In this document: one piece after another, positions 23,673-34,338 of the stretch
How positions within the stretch are numbered: position 1 is the first letter of the stretch
Layout: every line of letters begins with the position of its first letter
From: Stropharia rugosoannulata
Taxonomy: Eukaryota; Basidiomycota; Agaricomycetes; Agaricales; Strophariaceae
Reading direction: 5' to 3'
NCBI GenBank assembly: GCA_028532985.1
Contig: JANCIK010000004.1
Location: 806,001-870,000 of the forward strand
Length of the DNA stretch: 64,000 nucleotides
Translations under genes and position numbers: made by a program
The notes under the pieces: generated by a model
Seen by the model: the letters and a program-made list of their open reading frames with translations, nothing else
Told to the model about the DNA's origin: nothing
The model's database searches: none

Positions 23673-25106
23673 CTACCTTGAGGAACTCAATGTAAGTACG
23701 CACTTGTGCACTGTGAAGAGAGGGTGCAATGTGTTCAACCAACTGTAACATCGTCATGTCAGTATTTATGACAGTCAAGCTCTTTATACTGCTTACAAGT
23801 AGTTACTGACAGGCGCACAGGGCGTGATCTGTGTCGTCATTGACGGTGTCCCGTTCTCATACGCTTCGCAGAATCCCGTAGTGTTGACGAACCCGAACGT
23901 CTGCGCATTGTCGAGCAATGTGTTGAAGACGGGCACTGTGTCGAAGACCGTCGCGGTGGTGATGTCGCGGTGCTTGGCCTGGAAGCTGTGGGCGGTTGCG
24001 CGCAACTGCGCGTTGTAGTTTGCGAGGTCGGCGGTGATGAGGTTGATAGAGTTTTGGCCTTGTTCGATGATTAGAGGCGCGCGGTTGGTTGGCGGCACGG
24101 TGAGGAAGAGGAAGTTGCGAGCGCCAGTTTCGTATAGTATCTCGAGCTGGACGGTGAGTGGTTAGAATAGGGCAGGTTAGAGAAAATGGCCAATGAAAAA
24201 CCTGAGATTCAAGACGGTTCATGAGGACGGTGTTAAACGAGGATTGGGTGATGTTAGTCTAAGAAAATATCAGAATAGGTAGTAAACCCAATGTTATCAT
24301 GCTCATACCCAGCCGAATGAGTTTCCCTATGCGTAAATGTCAGTATCTTTGAAGTAAAAAATGTGAACAGACTTGTGGCACATACAACGTCGTTTATTCC
24401 AATCCAAACGGCAAACAGAGTGTTGTTGCTTGACCACTGGGCGCCTTCGGGTTTCGGAGCAAGGATCGACTTGAACTGCGCGACTTGATCGACAATCGAC
24501 CTGTAATAGTTTTTTTAAGTTTCGTAGCCTCGTATTAACAAACCTGCTTACAGTACGGTTGGTTCGAACGGTGTGACTAGACTAGCATCTATTGTGGCTC
24601 CTCCAGACGCGAGGTTGAAAACCTGTTCGCATCTGAGATATGGTTCTCCTTTGAATTAGGGTATATTACTTTGGTTCCCCCGACGTTATATGTATCTCCT
24701 GAGCTGGAATAAGCAACCGAGCAGACTACTCTATTTAGTTTCCTCACTTAATTGCTGTACCCAGTTGGGACCATTGGAAGAGACCTAACGCGGGGTCGAA
24801 TAAAATGTCATTAGCAGCACAATGGGCGGGATACAGGTAGGCTAACAAATCCAGGATCTGGCGAATTGACCCCCGCAGAGATGTTAAAGCCTTGGAATGA
24901 GTTGGTTAGCAGCATAACTTGGTGCAAAGAAAAAAAACATGTATACCCGTCGTTGTATACGAATCGCCAAATGTGAACAGGAACTTGGTGTCACCCCATA
25001 GTAGTTTTGAAGAGCAGGACGCAATGAAGATAGAGGTTAAGAAAATGGGCCGAACAGAGAACATTGTGAGGACTAGAAATGATTGCGAAACGCCTGACAG
25101 TTCCAT
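23673..25106 (-). CDS. Secreted GDSL/SGNH esterase, carbohydrate esterase family 16-like
   Basis: Probable extracellular acetylesterase acting on hemicellulose-derived oligosaccharides. Ten exons: 25106-24947, 24890-24847, 24784-24748, 24698-24670, 24622-24552, 24500-24386, 24326-24309, 24258-24202, 24146-23797, 23742-23673; 316 residues with all phases closing. The hydrophobic N terminus (FLVLTMFSVRPIFLTSIFIA) fits a signal peptide or anchor. SGNH blocks: FGDSY with nucleophile Ser49, NLASGGATIDASLV (Gly block), WIGINDVGNSF (Asn block) and FWLNTLHPLFTVH, where the usual D-x-x-H is N-T-L-H. Exon 7 is 18 nt (GNSFGW). The 3' end is the least certain part: the last 22 codons after VHK do not match the usual helical end. 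Family call is strong; substrate is inferred. Confidence 0.85.
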
Positions 25107-26049
25107 GCTGGCAGGGAGCCCAGTAGTCTTATAGCATTTTCCGACCGATGTATATCCGGATGAATTCCCATAGCTATGTACGAAATGGCTTCTTCAAGAG
25201 ACGCTACGTGTACTCCAGATGTGGACTGGGAAAAAAGGTACAGGAGCGTACGCAGAGAAGCGTAAAATTGAACTACACCACTGCATTCGTTAACTGGAAA
25301 TGATCACGACACGGGACGATCAGGAGGGGATGCTAATTATATAGTCAAGTTGGTAATTTTAGAGAGTTTTTGCTCTGCCCACAAATTCTGTACATGCAAC
25401 AATTAGTGTTTTCTGTTAATAATATCTCAGCAAGAGTGAAGGGGAAGAAAATTACATGCGAGTTTACGCCTGTAACATCGTTTAGGAAAGATGCCGTGCT
25501 TTGAAGTTTGTAGGCGGTAATACGATGCCGCCTTCAGCACTGGCAGGTGACTCTCGCGGACAAGTGGCACATGTCACAATGAGGTTTGACCGTTCGGATT
25601 CTTGGGAGTATGTAGCAGTATACGAGCGAAGATCGTGCACACAACTCTCCAATTTCAGATTGCCTCGGAATGAATGAGGACGCAAAGGCTAAGAGATGGC
25701 TCAGCCTTGGTTTTACGAGCCAAGACCAAAGCTTTTGACGAAACTCAGCCCTTTTGCGCAGGCGGAGGGCGAGTGGGTAACTTTTCAAGAGTGCATGATT
25801 GATCCTGCTTCAGTTTTACGGTGCTGAGCAGGGATATTTATTTTGGCCTTTAAGAGTATGTAATGGGAAGGATCAAGAAGCGGTGGTAGCCCCTATGTCA
25901 TGCCATGTTGATTATGTATTCCCATCAACTGCATCGGCGAATGACGCTGTGTTGAGCGCGCGTCTGACCGTCGTTCTCTCCTTTCTAATTGGGCTTGACC
26001 AGGCTCATCCTACCGGATACCTATCGATCGCGGCTCAAAACTATCTAGC
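25107..26049. other. Divergent intergenic region, no gene seen
   Basis: About 940 bp between the divergent esterase and AP-2 mu genes. Two opposed open stretches (25482-25788 minus, 25799-26053 plus) show no domain or splice logic. Presumably promoters for both genes. Confidence 0.5.
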
Positions 26050-27822
26050 ATGATATCAGTGCGTCTACCAGGCTCTTGTTCGATAACTGTTTGATTTGAA
26101 TGCTTGTCCTGAAGGCATTCTTTATATTCAACCAAAAAGGAGAGGTTCGCGTTCATGGCTGATTGATTTCTACTGCCAAGTGAATTGAGCCCCTACACAT
26201 CCCTTCAGGTGCTTATATCAAGACTCTATCGGACAGACTTCAAGTACGCTTCCCATAATACGGCTTTAAACCACCAGATTTACGGCTTTCCAGACGATCA
26301 ATAGCAGATGTTTTCAGGATTCAAGTCGTGTCGAATAGCGAAGTGCGCTCTCCTATCATAACCCTGGGCTCCACCAGCTTCTTCCATGTCAGAGTCAACA
26401 ACCTCTATGTCGTGGCAGTCACGAAGTAAGCAAATTCATAACCTACCCTGTGTTTTGGATCTTATTAAGGATGCTATCACAGAACGAATGCGAATGCGGC
26501 CCTAGTCTTCGAGTTCTGCTATCGTTTCATAAATATATGCAAGTCGTACTTTGGAAAGATTGACGAGGAATCCGTGAAGAATAACTTTGTCGTAATATAT
26601 GAGTTAATTGACGGTATGCCCTTTCCCTTCCTTGCAATCACTCGTTTTCTCAGCATGGCGACTACAGAGATCAACGACTTCGGATATCCTCAGAACAGCG
26701 AAATTGATACTCTGAAAACTTATATCACCACCGAAAGCATCGTTTCTTCCGCTGTGATACCTGTCTGTCAGATCTTCTTATGACGAATTACGACGTACTG
26801 AGGCATTCACAGGAAGAGTCATCGAAGATCACCAGTCAGGCTACTGGTGCAACTAGTTGGCGCCGTGCAGACGTTAGGTATAAGAAAAATGAAGCATTCG
26901 TGGACGTCATCGAAACCATAAACTTAAGCATGAGTGCAAAAGGTTTGTCAAGCCCGAGCTTAATCTATAACCTTCGTGCCGACTAAGTTTAATGTGCTAC
27001 AGGCCATGTTCTACGAGCCGATGTGGATGGACATATTCAGATGCGAGCGTATTTAACTGGTACACCGGAGTGCAAATTCGGCTTGAACGACAAATTGGTG
27101 ATAGATAAGAACGAGAAGGGCATGGGCGATGCCGTCGAGTTGGATGATTGCAGGTTCCACCAATGTGTTCGCCTAAATGACTTCGATGCCACACGGACGA
27201 TCAGTTTCATTCCCCCAGATGGAGAATTTGAGTTGATGAGGTGTGTCTTTTGCGTCCAATTTGGATGTTATTAACTTTACACTTGATTAGGTACCGATCA
27301 ACTTCAAATGTTAAGCTTCCTTTGCGTATTACGCCTTCTGTGACAGAAGTCGGAACATCACAAGTCCAGTATACGATAACTGTCAAAGCTAATTTCAATA
27401 ACAAACTCTCAGCCACTAATGTTGTCCTACGTATACCTACTCCCTTGAACGCAACAACGGCCGATTGCAAAGTTGCGACTGGTAAAGCTAAATATGCTCC
27501 ATCGGAGAATGTAATTGTCTGGAAGTCAGTCCATGCGGTTAATTTCAGTAAAGTTTTAGCATTGACTTTTCGGAACAGAATTGCAAGGCTGCAGGGCGGT
27601 CAAGAGTGTACGCTGAGTGCAACCGCGATGCTAACTAGTACTACAACTCGCCAAGTGTGGGCACGACCGCCGATAGACGTGGACTTCCAAGTACTCATGT
27701 TCACTGCATCTGGCTTGATTGTACGGTTCTTGAAAGTCTTTGAGAAGAGCAATTATACCAGTGTAAAATGGGTGCGGTACCTGACGAAGGCAGAGGGAAC
27801 GTATCAGATCAGGGTAGGTTAA
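26050..27822 (+). CDS. apm4: AP-2 complex mu subunit (clathrin adaptor medium chain)
   Basis: Cargo-binding medium chain of the AP-2 endocytic adaptor at the plasma membrane. Nine exons: 26050-26058, 26115-26144, 26209-26243, 26294-26425, 26483-26613, 26668-26762, 26813-26942, 27003-27240, 27291-27822; 443 residues, the normal size. The longin-like N-terminal domain runs [21 protein letters not shown] ... [20 protein letters not shown]; the mu-homology domain contains [58 protein letters not shown] and the C-terminal [18 protein letters not shown] and [16 protein letters not shown]. The first coding exon is just 9 nt (MIS), which matches the conserved N terminus of AP-2 mu and supports the start. 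The family assignment to AP-2 rather than AP-1 follows from the FELMRYR and C-terminal sequence. Confidence 0.95.
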
Positions 27823-28566
27823 GGTTGTTTTTGCTTCAAGTGTCTCGCTGACCCTGCCTTAGTTCTGATGCCACTTCTAGCGGACTGCTGTTTTCGTAGA
27901 TCCCGATAGCGTTATTGTCACTTACTTAGCTCCTTCTCTTTCAGTGGATGTTTTTACTTTCTAACTTTTCATATTCTTGGGAAACGCTGTACTTAATCGA
28001 CATCCGGAAGATCATATATAATTAATATTTATCACATCTTTACACCGCGTCTATTTTAACCAGTGGGGAAGTTAAGTTAGATTGATGACCTACTGCTGTT
28101 GGTAAAAGGAAGATACTGTGATGTTTTTACTATCTACGGATAGAGACAGGAGAGAATGTCCTTACCTGCTTGGGAGCAGGCGAGATAAAGATAATGCGAG
28201 TCTGCCTTCATGGATGTGCTGCGAATGTTGACAGAAAGTGAATCACCCATGACTGGGTTTACATGTCTCGAGTTCAACTGGAGTTACTAGTTGTTCAGTT
28301 GATGACCTTGCATGATCAAGATGCGGCAACAATAAACTCGGCCAGATATCTTCTCACTGCTTCCGTCCTTCATCCACTATTGCCTGAAGCGCTAATCATA
28401 GCCTGAACCAACCTGCACTAATCGGTTGCTGTGTATGCTTGGCCCTGCAAACTCTCGTAGGCATCCTATTTCCGAGTCCGAGCGACTGTGTCACCTGCGC
28501 CTTCCGTCCCGCCGTGTGTTATACCAACCCCTCGCCTAAACTACCAATAGGGACCACCGAGACGTC
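27823..28566. other. Intergenic region, nothing recognised
   Basis: About 740 bp, rich in stops in all frames. Likely AP-2 mu 3' UTR followed by the promoter of the SAPS-family gene. Confidence 0.5.
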
Positions 28567-31500
28567 ATGTTTTGGAGGTAGACTGTAACCAGCCTCCACG
28601 GAACCGTTCTAATGCTCAGTTGTGCGGTACTTTTGCCATAGATTCGCGTTCCATAATGGATCATCAATCGACAGTTTACTTGATAAGGAGGGCGTCGCAC
28701 TGGAAGCCATCCTCGACGAAGACGATCTCCTCCAAGAATGCAAGGCACAGAACACACGACTGATAGACTACTTTGAGCGGGTGGATGTCTTGCAGAAGCT
28801 ACTGGGTTACGTGACGGGGCAGATAGAGGGCGAGGAGAAAGGCCGGTTCAAGTGAGTACACTGTCCTCCCTTGTTCATTCACCCCAGGCAGCTCTCCTTT
28901 GCCGTTTTGGCCATACTTATATCTATATCTTTAAGGTATCCATACATTGCCACAGAAGTCCTATGCAGCGATATATGGTCGATCGTGAACGCCTGCCTCG
29001 CCCAACAGAGGCAGCTCCTAGTGCCGTTCTGGGAGACTGTGCTCGACAGATCTGCAGACGACATGAAGACGCAAATGACGATGGCCTCGCACTTTGTGAA
29101 AATAAATTCAGTCTTTATGACTAGAAAGCCGGCAGAAGTGGGTCTTGTGCTATTTCGTCGTGATTCTAGCAGTCAATAGGTCACATCAGATGCTCGCCTT
29201 TATCCAATCGCAGCCCAATATCGTCGAACGTCTCCTCCGTCACATAGAAACTCCATCCTTCGTAGATCTTCTCAGTCGAATTATACAGCTGGACGAAACT
29301 ATTCCAAATAGTAATGTATTGGAGGTGCGTCACTTATTGTTACTCAATAATTTCATAGTAAATGCTCTGTCCAGTGGCTGTCTTCCGAAAACCTTATGGG
29401 TCGTCTTCTAGATATGCTTTCACCCCATTATACACCCTCTGTGCATACAGTTGTTACCGATTTGGTGAAGAATATCATATCAATGGCTACACCTTCACCA
29501 GGGGCCGGGCTAACAGAAGGTCTGCAAAATGGACCAGCTTCAAATCGGTTCGCCCGTGAACTTGCTACAAAGGCCAACGTCACGAAGCTCGCTGGCTACA
29601 TGCTCAATGACTTCGCATCTGACATATGCAAGACGCCGACCGAAGACGATATCTGTGAAGAGGATGGGCGGCTGACATACCCGACATTCGAATCATCAAC
29701 ATCCTCTGTAGTACAGTCCGTAGCTGTGGTCATTGAGCTAATACGCAAGAACAATTCGGACTATTTCGAACCTTATCTCTTTCATACGCTCCGCAACCGG
29801 CTCATACAAGTGCAACAGCAGTCTCAGCTAGTCGGTGAGGATATCCGGGCAGCTCTTGAACAGGAAATGCAAGAGATGGTGAATAAAATGGGCGTTGTTC
29901 ATCTTGGGCCCGTGCTAGAGGTACTGTCCAAGCGGATACCTGAGTTTCAGCGGTACCTTCAGGCTCCTCGCTCTTTAGTGCGTATTTAATTTCCAGTTGT
30001 AACTTGGCCTAATCATTTCTATACAGCAAGGTGATATATCCACAACAATTGGCAAAATGACGCCGTTCACGCTTGAGCGGTATCGGATTGTCGAGTTGTA
30101 CGCGGAGCTCTTGCATTGTTCAAACATGTCGCTTCTCAATCGACCCCCATCTTTCGCCCACATGTACGACTCAGAAGGTCGACTGCAAGGAGGCCTTACT
30201 GGATTGGAGGAACTTGCACAAGTTATTGCGCAGAACAGCGGCGACGAGCCGGAACACGAGGCGATCGATGACGAGAATGACGAGACGGCACCAGCACTGG
30301 AATTCCCTGTACGGAACCCATCGGATAGCTCTCCTTCATTGGGCTCGGATGAAAGCATGAGTGGATCAGAAGACGGTCCAGGAAGTTCAGATGACGAGGC
30401 TATGGAAGAGATAGCTATGTATGAAGACCCACCACTTTCACCCATACCTTTCGCAAAGGCTCTGCCACCTCAATCCTCATCAGCAATTACCCCGTCTCTT
30501 GAAAGCATATCTGCATCCCCTGATAGTCATGAATCCCCGCAATCACCTGTTGGCTGCATGACCGATACTTTGAGCCCTGAGTCCGAATCCTCGCGTATGA
30601 CATCACGATCATCCGGACGCGGTTCCCGACGGAGTTCGCGTTCGACGAGACGAGCAACTATGGAAAGCTCACTAAACGCATTACTGCCCGTTGGAGAGCT
30701 ATTAAAATTATCTCTGTTGAAAGAGAATGTTCTATGTTCATTAGTAGTAAGTTGACGTTCCCAAAACAAGTCACGATTTTTGTTAACTTTGATATAGGAT
30801 ACGTTCTTTGCCTTCCCCTGGAATAACTTCCTCCACAGCGCTGTTTATGATGTTGTACATCAGGTTATGACGGGCTCAGTGGAAGCTGGAAATAACCGGG
30901 AGTTGATTATATCGTTGTTCCGAGACGCCAAAATCCTTCACCGGATAGTAGAGGGCCAAAGCCGAAACGACATAGAATCGTGCGTAACCAATAGTCTCAT
31001 CAATCATTATTTTTGAAATTTCTCCTAGTTCCAAACCAAAGGGTGTTCGTCTAGGTTATATGGGACATCTCATGCTGATATCAGAGGACGTCATTACTGC
31101 TATGGCACGTTTCCCTCCGGACCTTCGCCTTTTGATCATCCAGTACGCTCCCGAGCCCGAGTGGGACGAGTACGTGACTGGGCGCTATAATGAAACAAAG
31201 AAGGAAGACAGCCGACTGCTGGGTGGTGGAAAGCCAGTCATCCGATCGTCTGTGTCTAGAAACGCGATGCAGTGGAAGGTGGACGAGGACGAAATGAATA
31301 CTTCAACTACAAGCAGTGATAGTAATGACAACGCCATTGGTGGTGGTGACACTACCAGAGGGGAGTTCAAAAGGGCTTCAAGCGTCGGACCATCGTCGAT
31401 AACGCAAACTGCAGACTTTGGTCCGGCGCCTATGGACGACGATGATGATGACAATGATGATAATATTTCTTCGAGTAGAGCGCCGCATGTAGGTGTTCTT

Positions 31501-32227
31501 TTTGCTAAGCCGAGTACATTTAGAACTAATCCTTCGTAGTTTGCCCGCTATTTAGCCCAGGAGATGGCGTCGTCAGATAATTTCGGCTCATCGGACGAGG
31601 AAGACGAAGAAGAAGGCTGGCTAACGCAGTCAACGTTTGGCATCAATCCAATCCCGCCTAGACCTTTTTCCGAACGAAGACCACTTGGTAGAAACAATTT
31701 TGATGTAGGTTTATGAAGATTACTTGGGCGACATATTACGTTACTTATTATGATTGCAGGATGCTTTTGACCCTTCAAGCGCAACAGCCATTGCAATGTC
31801 AGAAGACCCATTCAGCCCACACGACGATGTGGGTGTATTGTCTGCTTCTAGCCACTCTATAGATTCTTACTGCTTTGATTTACAGGATGGCTTTGGGCCC
31901 TTTTCTGATTCTGCGGCACCTTCTGGTGATGGCTTCACTTTCAGCTCATCGTTTTCAGATGAAGATTCATCGTTCGAGTCCTTTGGAGATTTCGGTGACT
32001 TCCAATCTGCGGAGGATGGCGAGTCAACTCCTACTACTTCAGGTAGCTGGACCTTCGCCCCGGGGGCGGAGTTCGGCGTCTTCCCAGAAGCAGCCAGCAG
32101 TTCAGAAACTTCTGCCAGGTCCGTCAAATCGGAAGATAACAGGGACCACTTTAGTTCATCGGGTTCTGATGCTCAGCCTTCTGGCTCACGCTCAAGAGAG
32201 GATACCACAAAATATGATGCAAAGTAA
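28567..32227 (+). CDS. SAPS-family regulatory subunit of Sit4/PP6 phosphatase
   Basis: SIT4-associated protein (Sap185/Sap190, mammalian PPP6R), which directs the PP6-type phosphatase Sit4 in cell-cycle and TOR signalling. Ten exons: 28567-28577, 28642-28851, 28936-29137, 29190-29324, 29375-29977, 30027-30746, 30798-30979, 31029-31488, 31540-31704, 31760-32227; 1,051 residues. Family N terminus MFWRFAFHNGSSIDSLL, LDEDDLLQECKAQNTRLIDY, then the SAPS core (HFVKINSVFMTRKPAEMLAF; TPSFVDLLSRIIQLDE; LGYMGHLMLISEDV). Two acidic/Ser-rich inserts separate SAPS-core blocks (about residues 450-620 and the C-terminal third with GFGPFSDSAAPSGDGF-type acidic repeats). The first exon is 11 nt. A 57-nt stretch (31829-31885) inside the last exon has GT-AG ends and is a multiple of three, so two protein forms are possible. 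Confidence 0.93.
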
Positions 32228-32392
32228 CAACAGTAAATTAGTGTTTTCCCACCCATTTCTGCCTGTAGCACTTCATGCCCTTTATATATATTCAGGACGA
32301 GCCTATTTTTTCATCAATCCTTCTTCTCTCCGAGGTATGTGTGTGCATTGATTGATGTATACATGCATGGTTGTGCAACTTTATCCAGCCAA

Positions 32393-33507
32393 TCATTCGG
32401 GCTGGAAACGATATCCACCCTCCCTCTGAACAGCTTCGAACTCGAGCGATATAAGTTCTTCTCCGCCTTCGGAAGCGTCGCGGGCCAGTTGGCAGACAAC
32501 TTTATCCCCGGGGTTAACTGGGCCGACTCCTGAAGGAGTTCCAGTCAGGATAACATCTCCTTCCTAGTAAGCAACAACGCATGTCAAGGATGTTGTACTA
32601 GGAGCGCAGGATGATTAACTTACCTCTAATGTCATGATCGATGAGACATGCTCAATAAGCTGTGGAATGGGGAATATCATATCCGATGTGGTGCCATCTT
32701 GCTTGGTGACGCCATTAATCTGCATTAACATCAATTAGATAGACCATATCTATTTAAAAAATTGAAATGAAATGCACCTTGAGGCTCAGCCTTAGGTTTT
32801 GAGCGTCCTTAACGGCTTCCTTTGCAATAAAAGATCTGACCGTTTGCGATTAATATTAGAAAAGGCCATAGGGATTGATTGAATTAGCTACCCGATTGGC
32901 GTAAAAGTGTCAAAGCCTTTGGCAGCAGACCAGGGGAGGCCAGCCTTGCGTACTTTCTCTTGCAAGTTGCGCGCGGTCATATCAACAGCCAGTGCTGGCT
33001 TTCCAGAAAATCACAAGCAAGATGGGGAGGGAGGATATGTCAAGTCATAAAGTGTAAGAAGAAATAAAAGTCAACGTCAGTCTGCAGGTGGCGTATGTCT
33101 TTGGAGGGACGATTTGACGGAGTACGACGTACTGTATCCTGCAATGTGGGACGCTGCATTGCTTTGAGTGATGTCTCGTCCAGTCTTTCCAATGACAACT
33201 CCTAGTTCGACTAAGATATTTAAAATAAGACAAGGGACAGTTAATTGAATAATCTATTATTGCGCACCTTCATGGTGGGCGACGATCCCCTGAGGAATCT
33301 CTAGCTTGCCGCCGGATGGAAGGTAACTTGATGTTGGCTTGAGGAAGAAAAAAGGTTCCTTAGGAACTGCATTATTCAATTCTTTCGCGTGAGCAGCATA
33401 GTTCCTGCCAATAGCCACGATCTAAAAGCGACTTATAAGCTGATTTTGCTGCTAGTATGCAAAAGACCAAGCACCTTCTTTCCAGTCCGAACGAATGATG
33501 AAGCCAT
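32393..33507 (-). CDS. FAHD1-like acylpyruvase / fumarylacetoacetate hydrolase-family protein
   Basis: Metal-dependent hydrolase/decarboxylase of the FAH fold, closest to FAHD1 (acylpyruvase, oxaloacetate decarboxylase). Seven exons: 33507-33475, 33421-33268, 33210-33133, 32994-32892, 32835-32778, 32719-32624, 32563-32393; 230 residues, all phases agree. Visible motifs: [46 protein letters not shown] with the metal-binding HHEx[22 protein letters not shown], and the C-terminal [20 protein letters not shown] and [13 protein letters not shown]. The start [11 protein letters not shown] leaves only a ten-residue leader, so mitochondrial targeting as in animal FAHD1 is not obvious. Converges with the SAPS gene (165 bp between stops) and diverges from the oxidase gene. 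Confidence 0.93.
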
Positions 33508-34338
33508 AGTAGAAGCTGGTTCAGCTTGGTAAGATTCCATCCTATCGTTTCTAATTTTGAAGGCATAAATACATACCCTTTTATGCAAAGTTCACGGTGT
33601 ATATTCTCGCGCGTACTGCCCCGGACGATGACGGTTGCGGACTGGTTGCGGAGAAGTTGTGCCGCCCAACTGCCTCCGTGACGCTTCCGCAATAGCGCCC
33701 CGGACCCCCGGACCGCTCGCGTAATTCAAGTTGGAAGTCGGGAGTCGGGAGTTAATTACACTTGACGCATACCACCAAACATCACGACCAAATCTTCCAC
33801 TCTGTCTTTCGCTACCACTGTTCTAGATCTGTCTAGTCATCTCCAATAAATCACATTCGTCGACATCTTCAGACTTGTGCACGGTTATTAATATGAGTCC
33901 TAATCAGCTCCCGGACGGGTCCAATGTTAGTCGTGGAATTTGCGTGGAATCATATTATCCTAAAAGTAACCCGCCTTCTTGGTGAAATTATATGGCTGGG
34001 AGCTTGAGCTTGATGGTCCACCGACACATTCTGGCCACGTTCAGATTCTAACGGTACGTCCATTTGCATTGTGACATGTCAATCACCTTAATACGTACAA
34101 TACAAGTTGAACAAAAGCTTTTTTAGATGACAATGCAATCTGCGGAGATCATGCGGCTACACGTTATTTTCTATACGAGATAGAGAACAACGCAACATAC
34201 AGAACGAGATAACGTTTACCTCGCCATCGCCGTTCTTGGGTGCTCATGTATAAATACTGGCGATGCTCTACATCATATCCATTAATTCCTGCTTTGTCCC
34301 ATTGACTCTCAACTTATCAAGTCACTGAAGAGCGAGAC
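33508..34338. other. Divergent promoter region of the FAHD1-like and GMC oxidase genes
   Basis: 831 bp without a coding frame. A TATA box lies near the oxidase side (see separate entry). GC-rich near the FAHD1-like gene, AT-rich towards the oxidase. Confidence 0.55.
34249..34256 (+). promoter_or_regulatory. TATA box of the GMC oxidase gene
   Basis: TATAAATA 83 bp upstream of the oxidase ATG, in a region lacking other genes. A canonical TATA suggests a regulated, inducible promoter, which fits an alcohol oxidase. Confidence 0.65.
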
